Below, piece after piece: positions 44,953 to 54,819 of a DNA stretch of 64,000 bases. The notes beneath the pieces were generated by a model that was not told where the DNA came from, searched no databases, and worked only from the letters and a program-made list of their open reading frames with translations. The DNA comes from DASQZK01 sp963732905 (GTDB lineage: Bacteria; Bacteroidota; Bacteroidia; Bacteroidales; GCA-2748055). Position numbers and translations under genes: made by a program. Positions within the stretch are counted from its first letter, which is position 1; every line of letters starts with the position of its first letter. The stretch is from assembly GCA_963732905.1 (NCBI GenBank), contig CAVTBM010000006.1:186001-250000 (forward strand), read 5' to 3'.

Positions 44953-45804
44953 ATGAAAAAATCTTTTATGCTTTGGATGATATGCCTGGGTTTCTCCATG
45001 GCCCGTCCGGTAAATGCCATCGATGTCTATAATCTTTTTCCCGCTTATAAAGGCTGGGAAAAAGCGTTCAACAACCAGGTGTATACCCCCGACGACCTAT
45101 GGGATTACATCGACGGAGCCGCAGAAAGTTACGTGATGCAGGACTTTGTCGACCTGCATATCGCCGATTACACGAAAGGAAAACAGAGCATCAGGGTGGA
45201 GATCTACCGCCAAAAAGACGCTGACCACGGCTTTGGTATTTACAGCCAGGAACGCTCACCTGACCTTAACTTTATCGATATCGGGACAAAAGGCTACGAA
45301 CAGGGAAACATCCTTAATTTTCTGAATGGTGAATATTACGTGAAAATTTCTGCTTCTTCCGATAAAAAATCTGTGCTCGATGCCATGCGGGATATTGCCC
45401 GCCAACTATCGGCTAATATCAATCCCGATCCGAAGCTCCCGGCTGTACTGTCCAACTTCCCGGAAGAGGGAAGGCTGCACAACCAGGATGCCTTCATTTC
45501 TACAAGTTTCATGGGGCACGAATTCCTTAACTCGGTTTTCAAAGCCTCCTACAAAGTGGGCGATGCCTCATTCAGCCTGTTCATCATCCGGGAAGTTAAT
45601 GCTGATTCATGCAAACAGATCCTGAGACAATACCTGGATTATACCCATCAACAGGCCGATAACCTGACGGAAGGCAGACTCACCATCAAAGACCCGTACA
45701 ACGGAAACATCGAAATCCTTTGGAAAGGTAACAGGATCTGCGGAGTGAGTGGAACGGATAACAACGAACTCGCTGAGAAATACCTGGGAATGGTAGGGAA
45801 ATGA
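44953..45804 (+). CDS. Exported DUF6599-like protein
   Basis: The 283-residue protein has a signal peptide (MKKSFMLWMICLGFSMARPVNA) and the features of the DUF6599 family: NLFPAYKGWEKAFNNQVYTPDDLWDYIDGAAESYVMQDFVDLHIADY, VEIYRQKDADHGFGIYSQERSPD and GEYYVKISASSD. The function is unknown. It probably forms an operon with the exported aldo/keto reductase. Confidence 0.72.
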   Translation: MKKSFMLWMICLGFSMARPVNAIDVYNLFPAYKGWEKAFNNQVYTPDDLWDYIDGAAESYVMQDFVDLHIADYTKGKQSIRVEIYRQKDADHGFGIYSQERSPDLNFIDIGTKGYEQGNILNFLNGEYYVKISASSDKKSVLDAMRDIARQLSANINPDPKLPAVLSNFPEEGRLHNQDAFISTSFMGHEFLNSVFKASYKVGDASFSLFIIREVNADSCKQILRQYLDYTHQQADNLTEGRLTIKDPYNGNIEILWKGNRICGVSGTDNNELAEKYLGMVGK

Positions 45805-45900
45805 TCAGGGATGCAGTGGGGAACTAACCAGCTTATATGATCATACCTCTGACATGTGCCGGTCCGGAAAAATTTGCTTCAGATCGAAGACGGGCTTCGC

Positions 45901-46146
45901 TGATTTGACTCGAAAAAAGGACTTGCTTTTGAAACCCTCCCCGGTGTCGGGGGTATCACGATTAACTGCGGCGATCTATTCATTACCATCAACGACCGCG
46001 GCCTGGTCTACCCGATTGAAAAAGTTGGGGAAACGTATTCTGATACCGGGAAGGATTTCAGGATCATCTCTTACAATGAGACGTACCTCAAAAAAGTGAT
46101 CGCCAATGGTAGCGATACCATTTCGTCGGATTTCACTGCCATGTGA
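45901..46146 (+). pseudogene. Probable gene remnant without start codon
   Basis: A frame without ATG, bounded by TGA at 45901 and TGA at 46144, reads FDSKKGLAFETLPGVGGIT and INDRGLVYPIEKVGETYSDTG. Such a sequence looks protein-like, and the upstream frame also reads KNLLQIEDGLR before the TGA. It may be the tail of an exported protein whose 5' part was lost. I do not recognise the family. Confidence 0.35.
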
Positions 46147-46239
46147 AACAATAATACCCGGTTGATCCTTTATAAGGAAAGAAAACGGATTTTTACTAAA
46201 TCGAGACCTGTCTTGCGTAATTCCATTTAAAAAATTTCA

Positions 46240-46797
46240 ATGATGAAGGAATCCAACGTTTTTCTCAACATAACCTCAGGCTTGCTGAAGGGAAAGGAAG
46301 TAAAATATGCTGAAAAACCCTTAAAAGACCTGAAGGGCATTTTTCAGGATGAAGCAGCACGGTCAGCTATGGACCAGGACATGCTGATATATACTGTACA
46401 GTCGTTTATGCCTGTCGCTGAAGGCACTGCCGGCGGGTTGTTTTTCGGGAGCACCACCATTTATCCCGGCACTGTGGGGAATGAATATTTTATGACGCGC
46501 GGGCATTTTCACAGGAACCCATCCTCAGCAGAATTCTATTGGTGCATTCAGGGGGAAGGCCGGCTGATCATGATGGACGGAGAACGGGAGACCCGCGCTG
46601 AGATCATGACACCGGGCAGCCTGCATTACATCCCGGGGAATGTGGCTCATCGCGTAGCTAATACCGGGAAGGGAAACCTGGTCTTTAATGCCTGCTGGCC
46701 TTCCGATGCGGGGCACGACTATGAAACGATAAATACCGGGGGCTTTTCGGCCCGGCTTATGAAATTGAACGGCAAACCGGAACTGAAAATCCTTTAG
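46240..46797 (+). CDS. Cupin-type glucose-6-phosphate isomerase
   Basis: The 185-residue single-domain cupin has the metal-binding pattern TRGHFH...AEFYWCIQGEGRLIMMDG (His, His, Glu) and a later HRVANTG His, as in archaeal-type phosphoglucose isomerases (COG2140). These interconvert glucose 6-phosphate and fructose 6-phosphate. It is the first gene of a four-gene sugar-phosphate operon; its TAG is followed directly by the ROK kinase start. A second, distinct cupin isomerase lies at 51034. Confidence 0.85.
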   Translation: MMKESNVFLNITSGLLKGKEVKYAEKPLKDLKGIFQDEAARSAMDQDMLIYTVQSFMPVAEGTAGGLFFGSTTIYPGTVGNEYFMTRGHFHRNPSSAEFYWCIQGEGRLIMMDGERETRAEIMTPGSLHYIPGNVAHRVANTGKGNLVFNACWPSDAGHDYETINTGGFSARLMKLNGKPELKIL

Positions 46798-46799
46798 TG

Positions 46800-47744
46800 A
46801 TGAACATCTGCATCGATATCGGAGGCACGAATATCAAAGGCGCAGTAATTTCCGGCGGGAAACTGACGGCAAGCGACAGTATGCCATCTGTATCCGAAGG
46901 GAATTTCAGCACCACCATGAGCCATGTTGAAGAGGTTATTGGCCGGCTGACCTCCAAATCCGGTGAGGAAAACATCGACGCGATCGGAGTCAGCATTCCG
47001 GGTATTGTAGATGTCGGGATGAACAGGCTACTGTCGGTGAACGAAAAGCTCAAAGGTGCTGAAAACTTCGATTTCAATGCATGGGCAACCGGCCGGTTGA
47101 ATGCACCACTGGTCATGGAGAATGATGCACGTGCTGCCCTTACAGGTGAATGGCAGACTGGTGCCGGAAAAGGGCTTAACAACCTGGTAATGGTAACCCT
47201 GGGAACCGGTGTTGGCGGCGCTGCGATGATCGGAGGGAAACTGCTTTACGGAAAACATTACCAGGCGGGTTGCCTGGGAGGCCATTTCACGGTAAACGTT
47301 GAAGGGGATACCTGTACCTGCGGGAATATAGGATGTGTGGAAGCGGAAGCTTCATCCTGGAAACTCGGGCAACTCATCCGGGAACATTCGGATTTTGAAT
47401 CGTCCGGGATATCCCCCAAAGCTGATTTCAAAGAATTATTCAGTAAGTACCGGAATGGCAACAAAATGGCTGCTGACATCATAACCCATTGCTTAAAAGC
47501 CTGGTCGGCAGGCGTTGTCAACATGATCCATGCATACGATCCGGAGCTGGTGATCATCAGCGGAGGGATCATGAAAAGCCGGGATCTCATTCTTCCTTAT
47601 ATACAAGACCGGGTCGACACCTATGCATGGACTCCCAGCGAACGGGTCAGGGTTGTGGCTGCCGAATCGACGGAAAAGGCCGCATTATATGGATTAAATT
47701 ATCTTATTGAACAGAAATTACCTAAGAAAACCAACGATCAGTGA
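46800..47744 (+). CDS. ROK-family sugar kinase (glucokinase-like)
   Basis: The 314 residues from ATG 46800 carry the ATP motif CIDIGGTNIKGAV, ENDARAALTGEWQTGAGKG (catalytic Asp in END), VTLGTGVGGAAMI and the ROK zinc motif with CTCGNIGCVEAEAS. It should phosphorylate glucose or mannose at C6. The neighbouring isomerases fit this: kinase product to glucose- or mannose-6-phosphate isomerase to fructose 6-phosphate. A GTG at 46797 is an alternative start. The stop overlaps the next gene's ATG by one base (TGATG). Confidence 0.9.
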   Translation: MNICIDIGGTNIKGAVISGGKLTASDSMPSVSEGNFSTTMSHVEEVIGRLTSKSGEENIDAIGVSIPGIVDVGMNRLLSVNEKLKGAENFDFNAWATGRLNAPLVMENDARAALTGEWQTGAGKGLNNLVMVTLGTGVGGAAMIGGKLLYGKHYQAGCLGGHFTVNVEGDTCTCGNIGCVEAEASSWKLGQLIREHSDFESSGISPKADFKELFSKYRNGNKMAADIITHCLKAWSAGVVNMIHAYDPELVIISGGIMKSRDLILPYIQDRVDTYAWTPSERVRVVAAESTEKAALYGLNYLIEQKLPKKTNDQ

Positions 47745-49501
47745 TGCCAGAATCAAGGTATAATAAATACCCTTTTGTTGAGGTGAAGGGCGAACACCAG
47801 TGCTTTACCGGATGGGGCAGTATAAGCGGAGCCCTGCTGGAAAAGATCAGGGATATAAAAAAGTCAAAGGTCATCCTTGTCATCGAATGTTACCAGGGTG
47901 TGATCCTCGATGAGGTAGAAAAAGAGCTGAAAGCCGGCCTGAACCCGGTGAAATTCATCTCTGCCCTCCGGGCTTTCTATCCCGAAAAAATTATCCGGGA
48001 CCTGGTGTACAGGGACGTCACCGACGACAGGATTTTCGGTTACCTGACCAGGCTGAACATGCAGGATTTCCTGGATCCACGGAAAATAACCGGCCTGCAT
48101 GAAGAGATCAGTTCTTCGCCCGAGGGCCTGACCATGATTTACGGTCCGGGAGCCAGCCTGGTCTGTGCCGATCCCGATATCCTCGTCTATGCCGATATGG
48201 CCCGCTGGGAAATCCAGCTCCGGATGAGGCGTCATGAAGTGGATAACCTCGGCGTTTCAAACCATAATGTGGAAGACTGGATGCTGTTGTACAAGCAGGG
48301 CTTCTTCGTCGACTGGCGGGTTTGTGACCGGTTGAAGAAGAGCTTGTTCGATAAAATAGATTTTATCCTGGATACCAACGACCGTTCCCTTCCCAAAATG
48401 ACCACCGGGAAAACTGTCCTGGACGGTTATGCCCAGGCCATAAAACAACCCTTCAGCGTAGTCCCTTTCTTCGATCCGGGTCCCTGGGGCGGACAATGGA
48501 TGAAGAGGGTCTGCGGGCTGGATAATGCCGAACCGAATTATGCCTGGTGTTTTAACTGTGTTCCGGAGGAAAACAGCCTGCTATTGAAAATCGGGGCCGA
48601 ACTTTTCGAGCTGCCCTCCGTCAATCTGGTTTTCCGGTATCCGGAAGCACTGCTGGGCAGCCGTGTGCATGCCCGTTTTGGCGATGAGTTCCCCATCCGC
48701 TTCGATTTTCTGGATACGATGGACGGCGGTAACCTCAGCCTCCAGGTACATCCGCTGACCGAATATATCCAGGAAAAATTCGGGATGCATTATACCCAGG
48801 ATGAGAGTTATTACATGATGGATGGCAAAGCCGGTGCTGTGGTGTACCTGGGCCTTAAAGTAGGTGTCGATCCCGGGACTTGCATTGCAGACCTGGAAAA
48901 GGCGCAGCAGCCGGGCGAAACTTTTGATGCAGAAAAACATATTCAGACCTGGCCGCTGAAAAAACATGATCATTTTTTAATACCCGCAGGCACCATCCAT
49001 TGTTCGGGAAAAAATTCCATGGTCCTTGAGATCAGCGCAACACCGTATATCTTTACCTTCAAGCTGTGGGACTGGGGCAGGAAGGGAATGGACGGGAAGC
49101 CCAGGCCGATCAATCTCGGGCATGGTAAAAACGTGATCCAGTGGAACCGAACCACCTCCTGGACAGCTAAAAACCTTGTGAACCGTACAGAAAAGGTAGC
49201 TGAAGGTGACGGGTGGATTGAGGAAAGAACCGGGCTGCACGAACGGGAATTCATCGAAACCCGCCGTTTTACCTTTACAGGAAAAACAAGTCACGATACC
49301 GCGGGAGGCGTGAATGTCGTTTGCCTGGTGGAGGGTGACGAGGTGTTGGTGGAAAGTCCGGAAAATGATTTTGAGCCTTTCATCGTGCATTACGCCGAGG
49401 TGTTCATCGTTCCGGCCGCAGTAGGGAAATATACAGTGCGCCAACAAGGACATTCAGGCGGGAAACCATGCATGCTGCTGAAAGCATACGTGAGGGTCTG
49501 A
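47744..49501 (+). CDS. Class I mannose-6-phosphate isomerase with long N-terminal domain
   Basis: The 585-residue protein is about twice the length of a simple class I isomerase. From about residue 230 to the end it reads as the double-cupin enzyme: FFDPGPWGGQWMKRVCGLD, LSLQVHPLTEYI (metal Gln-His), HDHFLIPAGTIHCSG and ISATPYIFTFKLWDWGRKG. The first 220 residues (KSKVILVIECYQGVILDEVEKEL, MIYGPGASLVCADPDILVYADMARWEIQLRMRRHEVDNLG) form an extra domain with a uridine-kinase-like feel but no visible Walker A motif. It converts mannose 6-phosphate to fructose 6-phosphate; the extra domain's role is unknown. Confidence 0.85.
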   Translation: MPESRYNKYPFVEVKGEHQCFTGWGSISGALLEKIRDIKKSKVILVIECYQGVILDEVEKELKAGLNPVKFISALRAFYPEKIIRDLVYRDVTDDRIFGYLTRLNMQDFLDPRKITGLHEEISSSPEGLTMIYGPGASLVCADPDILVYADMARWEIQLRMRRHEVDNLGVSNHNVEDWMLLYKQGFFVDWRVCDRLKKSLFDKIDFILDTNDRSLPKMTTGKTVLDGYAQAIKQPFSVVPFFDPGPWGGQWMKRVCGLDNAEPNYAWCFNCVPEENSLLLKIGAELFELPSVNLVFRYPEALLGSRVHARFGDEFPIRFDFLDTMDGGNLSLQVHPLTEYIQEKFGMHYTQDESYYMMDGKAGAVVYLGLKVGVDPGTCIADLEKAQQPGETFDAEKHIQTWPLKKHDHFLIPAGTIHCSGKNSMVLEISATPYIFTFKLWDWGRKGMDGKPRPINLGHGKNVIQWNRTTSWTAKNLVNRTEKVAEGDGWIEERTGLHEREFIETRRFTFTGKTSHDTAGGVNVVCLVEGDEVLVESPENDFEPFIVHYAEVFIVPAAVGKYTVRQQGHSGGKPCMLLKAYVRV

Positions 49502-49511
49502 GATTTGCCTT

Positions 49512-51026
49512 ATGAACCAACTCAAAAATGTCATGAGAAAAATGATCAGCGTGTTTATTTTAACCCTTTTATTGACGGGTTGTAAAACAAACCAAATGAA
49601 AAAAGCATCGGTTAATGTCGACCTCTCCAATGTGGAATACACCATGAAAGGCGGGATAGGCGCCTCATGGCATGCCATCGGCAAAGAGATCGCTCTGCAC
49701 AATGAAAAGTACAGCATCAAAGCCCGTGAAAAAAACGCCCGTGGCAGCGGGTATGGCGGTAACCCTCCCCTGTCATACACGAAAGCATGGGATCAGCTGA
49801 AGAATGATGCACGCTGGCTGGGGCTGAACTTCATCCGGGTCGAACTCAGTCAGCGCATGTATGAACCCAAGCGGCATGCCTTTGACTGGGACAATGAGGA
49901 AATGCAGACCCTTTACACTATCCTGGACTGGTGCCAGGAAAATGATGCCGACGTTTTCCTGCAGCAGATGTGGGCCAATGTGGAATGGAACGCCTTCCCG
50001 GGCATTCATCCGCTCATCAGCGCACCTGCAAATTCTGACGATTACACCGACGGCATAGCCACACTTCTGGAATACCTCACGAAGACCAGAGGTTACACCT
50101 GCATTAAATATTTTTGTATGACCAACGAGCCTCCCGGCGGTACCTGGGGCTACTGGTGGGAATACGGTGATAACGCCGGTTCCCTGAACAACGTTTGGAA
50201 GCTCCTGAAAGAAAAGCTGGACAGCCGGAACATCGACATTCCCATCTCAGGCCCCGACTGGACAGACATGCCACCATTTGATGCGTCTAAGCTAACCTTC
50301 GCCCCGTACCTTGGAGCCATCGACATCCATTCCTACCAGGGCGTGACGGCTGAAGGTGAAAAAAATCTCAGGCAATGGGCTGACTGGGCTCACCGGGAGG
50401 GAAAACCGTTTTTCCTGTCCGAATTCGGGAATATGCAGCTCGGATGGGGCGACGATAATCCCGGTCCGAAAACCTTCACTGCCGCCATCTCCGATGCCAA
50501 TGATGTAATCCGGGGTATTCATGCCGGCGTGGATGCGTTCAACCGCTGGAGCTTTACCAACCGCGGAGACCTTGACGGACAATGGCAATTGGTGCAGACC
50601 TGGGACCGGGAGAAAAAAACGTACCTGGAAAATATCAGACCCGAACCGTATGCTTATTATGGCTTTGCCATGATGTCCAGGTTCATGTCTAAGTATTCTT
50701 CATCCGTCGCCTGTAAGGTAAGCCTGCCCGACAGTGTGGTCAATGCGGCAGCTCTGGTAAGTCCGGAGGGGGAACTGAGCGTGTTCATGGTGAATGATGC
50801 CGATGAACCGGTGGAAGTCAGCCTGAACATTTCTGTGTCACAATCCAAAGAGATGAATGTATACCAGGTTTCGGAGAAAATTCTTGCAGAGCCTGGATTT
50901 GAACTGAATCCTTTGCAGCATTTCAGCTCAGAAAAACCACACCGTCTTGTTTTACCGCCGAGGAGCATTACCACGGTGACTAGTTATGATCTGAATAACA
51001 GCGATAAAGGAATTATATTACACTAA
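49512..51026 (+). CDS. Lipoprotein glycoside hydrolase, clan GH-A (GH5/GH30-like)
   Basis: The 504-residue protein has a lipobox (LLLTGCKTN) and a TIM barrel with NFIRVELSQRMYEP, FCMTNEPPGG (probable acid/base Glu), IDIHSYQGV, and FFLSEFGNMQLGW (probable nucleophile Glu). A C-terminal beta-sandwich of about 90 residues follows. These are clan GH-A features; I cannot fix the family, and GH5- or GH30-related is most likely. It lies 10 bp after the isomerase gene, so it probably supplies the hexose for the kinase/isomerase genes. Confidence 0.75.
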   Translation: MNQLKNVMRKMISVFILTLLLTGCKTNQMKKASVNVDLSNVEYTMKGGIGASWHAIGKEIALHNEKYSIKAREKNARGSGYGGNPPLSYTKAWDQLKNDARWLGLNFIRVELSQRMYEPKRHAFDWDNEEMQTLYTILDWCQENDADVFLQQMWANVEWNAFPGIHPLISAPANSDDYTDGIATLLEYLTKTRGYTCIKYFCMTNEPPGGTWGYWWEYGDNAGSLNNVWKLLKEKLDSRNIDIPISGPDWTDMPPFDASKLTFAPYLGAIDIHSYQGVTAEGEKNLRQWADWAHREGKPFFLSEFGNMQLGWGDDNPGPKTFTAAISDANDVIRGIHAGVDAFNRWSFTNRGDLDGQWQLVQTWDREKKTYLENIRPEPYAYYGFAMMSRFMSKYSSSVACKVSLPDSVVNAAALVSPEGELSVFMVNDADEPVEVSLNISVSQSKEMNVYQVSEKILAEPGFELNPLQHFSSEKPHRLVLPPRSITTVTSYDLNNSDKGIILH

Positions 51027-51033
51027 AAGGAGA

Positions 51034-51822
51034 ATGGACATGATATTTAACCCGGGTTTCGCTATTCATCCTGTCAAGGATCCGATGGGATTTACCTACG
51101 GGGCATGTGTATTTGGTCCGCAGGTGGAGCGACGCTCCCTGGATGAGATACGAAAAAGCCTGTACGATCCGCATTGCGACGGGCCGGAAACCGTTTACGC
51201 CATCGCGATGGACGTGGGCAAGGTCTCGCACAGGAAGATCATGGAGGACCTCCATCTGTTATATGGAGCCGTCACTTATGCTGCCGGGAAGCTGGGCAGG
51301 GAACCGGTGCGCAGCCAGGGGCATATCCATAAAAATTCAGTGTATGCCGGCGGATGGTCGACGCCTGAGGTATACGAGATCTGGGAAGGTGAAGCCATCG
51401 TTTACATGCAGGAAACAGCCGGTGATGACCCGGGACGCTGTTATGCCGTTCATGCCGGTGCAGGCGGGGTTGTGATCGTTCCCCCGGGTTGGGCGCATGC
51501 AACCATCAGTGCCAGCCCGGAACGGCCACTTACCTTCGGTGCCTGGTGCGACCGCCAGTACGGCTTTGAATATGACGACGTTCGCAGGCACAAAGGTCTG
51601 GCCTGGTTCCCCTTCATTGGCGAACAGGACAGGATAATATGGGAAAAGAATCCGGAATACCTCAATCAAACACTGATGGAAAAGTCCCCGCGAAGCTACA
51701 CGGAGTTTGATATCGATCCGGAGAAATCCATCTATGCACAGTTTGAGGAAGATCCGGATAGGTTCCTCTTTGTTTCGCGACCGGATTTGTTTGCAGAGAG
51801 ATGGAATGACTTTGTTCCGTAG
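51034..51822 (+). CDS. Second cupin-type glucose-6-phosphate isomerase-like protein
   Basis: The 262-residue protein from ATG 51034 (AAAAGGAG just upstream) has the cupin pattern RSQGHIHKN...PEVYEIWEGEAIVYMQ and VIVPPGWAHATI, with the metal residues His, His, Glu and His of COG2140 isomerases. It has longer N- and C-terminal extensions than the cupin at 46240 and shares little sequence with it. It could have a different sugar-phosphate substrate. It is the last gene of the operon. Confidence 0.78.
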   Translation: MDMIFNPGFAIHPVKDPMGFTYGACVFGPQVERRSLDEIRKSLYDPHCDGPETVYAIAMDVGKVSHRKIMEDLHLLYGAVTYAAGKLGREPVRSQGHIHKNSVYAGGWSTPEVYEIWEGEAIVYMQETAGDDPGRCYAVHAGAGGVVIVPPGWAHATISASPERPLTFGAWCDRQYGFEYDDVRRHKGLAWFPFIGEQDRIIWEKNPEYLNQTLMEKSPRSYTEFDIDPEKSIYAQFEEDPDRFLFVSRPDLFAERWNDFVP

Positions 51823-51935
51823 GCCGGATAAAAGAAGAGAAGAAGCTCTTTAATAAAGAATAATTGAACATTTTTTTATACTTTGGACTTATTATTACAC
51901 AACCTGATCATGGAACCCCAATAAAAAAAGTGTCT

Positions 51936-52838
51936 ATGGATAACTTATTATACAAAGCCTCATTCAACGTGACGGTTGATTTTGTCCGTGAGCATCTGGA
52001 AAAATACACCTTCCCGAATATCCGCAAACAAATCCAGTCTATTGAAATAAAAAACCCGATACTCGCCGTCTCGGTAAGGAAAAACAATAATATCGTTGGT
52101 TTATGTATTGCAGAATTTGACTTTAGCCACAGTTACTCGGAGATCATTTCCTTCTACCTTGATCCGGAATACCGAAATAAGGGAATAGGCCAGGAATTGC
52201 TGAATAAAACCGAGCAGATATTATTACAGAAGGGTTATGAAGAAGTAAGGACCTATTACTGGTCAAGCTGGGAAAGTTTTGAATCCACGAAGCACATTCT
52301 CAGGAAACAGGGTTGGTCGGAACCCGAAAAACTGATGCATGTCTTCCGTACGGATACAGCCCGGATAAGCACCGTTCCCTGGAGAAAAAGGATTGTATTA
52401 CCGGAAGGATACGAGATCACCCCCTGGGCATGGGTTTCCCCGGATGAGAAAAAGGATATAAAAGATGAGCAGGAATTCATGCCCTATTACCCGGAATCTT
52501 TTTCACCTTTTTATCACGAGGACCAGCTGGCATACTATACCAGCCTGGCACTGAAATATAAGGATAAAGTTGTGGGATGGATGCTCTCCTACTGGAACAG
52601 CCCAACCACCATTGAGTATAATAATGTATTTATCCGGAAAGAATTTCGCCTGGGGATTAAGATTCCTCTGGAAATGATAAGAATGGCCTCTGTGAAACAA
52701 GTAGAACAGAACATTCCGGATATTATCTGGTCGGTGGGTGAAGAAAACACCCTCCTGGAACGGTTCCTGGAAAAGAAATTAGGCGAGTTTTCGGAAAAGG
52801 CAACAATTTACAGGTCGTCGAAGATGCTTAAAGAATAA
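51936..52838 (+). CDS. GNAT-family N-acetyltransferase
   Basis: The 300 residues from ATG 51936 contain the acetyl-CoA motif IISFYLDPEYRNKGIGQELLNKTEQILLQKG (R-x-x-G-I-G). A second GNAT-like half follows (DKVVGWMLSYWNSPTTIEYNNVFIRKEFRLGIKIPLEMIRMA). The frame stays open to TTG 51864, but ATG 51936 is a better start. The acceptor substrate is unknown. It stands alone after the sugar-phosphate operon. Confidence 0.82.
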   Translation: MDNLLYKASFNVTVDFVREHLEKYTFPNIRKQIQSIEIKNPILAVSVRKNNNIVGLCIAEFDFSHSYSEIISFYLDPEYRNKGIGQELLNKTEQILLQKGYEEVRTYYWSSWESFESTKHILRKQGWSEPEKLMHVFRTDTARISTVPWRKRIVLPEGYEITPWAWVSPDEKKDIKDEQEFMPYYPESFSPFYHEDQLAYYTSLALKYKDKVVGWMLSYWNSPTTIEYNNVFIRKEFRLGIKIPLEMIRMASVKQVEQNIPDIIWSVGEENTLLERFLEKKLGEFSEKATIYRSSKMLKE

Positions 52839-53400
52839 ACAGCGGAGATGAGGGTACATTGAGAAAATATCATGGCAACAATGGCATAGATACTCTGTTA
52901 GTTCTGTAATCCCTAACTTAGTATGCAGCTTCAGCAGCGCACGGTCGGCCCCACTTCATGGTACACTTTACAGTGAGCCAGTTTCCCATCTGCTAATGAT
53001 TGCTGGCGTAAAAATCTATTTTCAACGGCGTTCGAGATTGCTCTGTAATCCCGGGCTTTCTCCATGCACGTAAGGTTCTTTCAGCCTCTTGTCGCCAAAG
53101 ACCGGCCCGAAGGAGATAGCTCTGGAAAAAATCAGGACTCCTTTCTTGCTCATTCAAAATAATTTGGTAATTTCATTAATCGATTAAGCTTGCTACAGGT
53201 GCATACTACTCTCCATGAAGAACACAAGCAGCTAGTACAATTCATGGCAGTTTTCGTGCTGATTGCGAAGTTGCCACCTCCTGTCGGCTTTCGGGGTGGT
53301 ATACCAATGAAGCAGGCAGCATTCAGACACTAAATTCTGCAGGCGAAAAATCAGCAATTATGCAATAGTCTATTGACACAACATACGTAATACAAAAAAT
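52839..53400. other. Gene-free stretch, probably decayed sequence
   Basis: No frame of useful length is found. Short protein-like pieces appear on the minus strand between about 53150 and 52990 but with no recognised motif. Probably degenerate coding DNA. Confidence 0.35.
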
Positions 53401-54444
53401 ATGAAATTAACCAGTCTGATTTTATTTGGATTATACCTATCCACTGGATTTTTAAATGCACAAAATGATTTCAGGCCCGGATATATTATAAAAACTACTG
53501 GTGATACGTTGTATGGTGAGATAGATTATCGGGGTGATCTGCTAATGAGCAGTATTTGTAAATTTAAAAGTATTGATAATGCAATTAATAAATATTCACC
53601 CAACGACATTATTGCTTTTAGATTTATTGATAGTAAATTATATATTTCAAAAAATGTAAAAAGCCGAAGAATTTTTTTGGAGTACCTGATTAAAGGTAAT
53701 ATAAGCATATATTATATGCGTGATAAAAACGGAGACCATTATTTTATGGATAAAGAGGGCGAAAATTTGATTGAAATACCTTATAAGGAAGAAATTATTT
53801 CTGTTGACAATAAACAAGTTTTATATGAATCGAAACAACACATTGGAATACTGAAATTATATATGCAAGATGATCCAAATATTCAATCAAAAATATCTAG
53901 TATAAAAAAACCGGATCATCAGAGCTTGATTAAGATAGCGAAAGAGTATCATAATGATGTATGCGAAGGAGAAAAATGTATTATTTATGAGAGAAAGCAG
54001 CCATTAATAAAGGTTAACATCGAAGTTCTCGGTGGAGTTGTCAATTTCGAAAATGTGGAGGATTTAAATGACAGGTTCTACTTTCAAGGAGGAATAGTAT
54101 GCCATTTCTGGATGCCCCGAACAAATGAGAAAATCTATTTCAGGACCGGACTATTATATTCTCAGCTCGAAGCTGTTGAAGGAAAAGGAAACTTGTATAA
54201 ATTTCCATTTCACCTCGAATATATTTATCCTAAAGGATTTATAAGACCCAGGCTATCCTATGGCATTAATTGCTATGTTCCATTTTTTCAAACCGTTTCT
54301 TTTAATATTGGCACAAATATCAAACTAAATAATTCCCTTTACTTGAGTGCAACCTCTGATATAGAGTTTAACCCTTTCATAATGATTTTTCCTCACGATC
54401 TGCTATCATATTCTTTAAATTTTGGAATAACATATTTACTGTAA
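53401..54444 (+). CDS. Exported protein with C-terminal beta-barrel-like part, unknown function
   Basis: The 347-residue protein has a signal peptide (MKLTSLILFGLYLSTGFLNAQ). The mature N-terminus GYIIKTTGDTLYGEIDYRGD is a motif often seen in Bacteroidota surface proteins. The last about 140 residues alternate as beta strands (FYFQGGIVCHFWM, IYFRTGLLYSQLEA, LSATSDIEF, LSYSLNFGITYLL) and suggest a barrel. Base composition is clearly more AT-rich than the operons to the left, which may point to a different origin. Confidence 0.65.
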   Translation: MKLTSLILFGLYLSTGFLNAQNDFRPGYIIKTTGDTLYGEIDYRGDLLMSSICKFKSIDNAINKYSPNDIIAFRFIDSKLYISKNVKSRRIFLEYLIKGNISIYYMRDKNGDHYFMDKEGENLIEIPYKEEIISVDNKQVLYESKQHIGILKLYMQDDPNIQSKISSIKKPDHQSLIKIAKEYHNDVCEGEKCIIYERKQPLIKVNIEVLGGVVNFENVEDLNDRFYFQGGIVCHFWMPRTNEKIYFRTGLLYSQLEAVEGKGNLYKFPFHLEYIYPKGFIRPRLSYGINCYVPFFQTVSFNIGTNIKLNNSLYLSATSDIEFNPFIMIFPHDLLSYSLNFGITYLL

Positions 54445-54819
54445 AAACACACGATTGGGCAAAACGCTTAACAATTTCAAAATCCATAAATTTTAAAAAA
54501 CACCGGTGTCCGGTAGAATATTTTAAAAGTATCGCACCATAGGGTATGCTACACCTTTTCGTTTTACCCGACAACAGTGATTTTCAAATTAATAAACCAA
54601 TACTCTCAGCCTAATTTTATACTTTTATATCCACAAACAGAAAACGTGAGTCAGGCAAGAGGTAAAACATATATATATGCCTGATAAGCTGACTATTACA
54701 TCTTATTGCGTAAAATTTAAAAACCTGATTCTAAGATGCCGGCGGCGCTGTGACTAGGATACATTTACCTAGAACGATTGTGTTTAATATTATAATACTA
54801 CTAACCAAAAGTTACGATC
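54445..54819. other. AT-rich spacer
   Basis: No gene or RNA is recognised in this stretch before rsgA. Confidence 0.4.

Noticed and set aside
45854..46099. 81-codon plus-strand frame
   Set aside because: The neighbouring frame without ATG (45901-46146) looks much more protein-like; this one is basic and low in structure.
52900..53100. Possible transposase remnant
   Set aside because: Short readable pieces exist on the minus strand, but none carries a transposase motif and no inverted ends were found.
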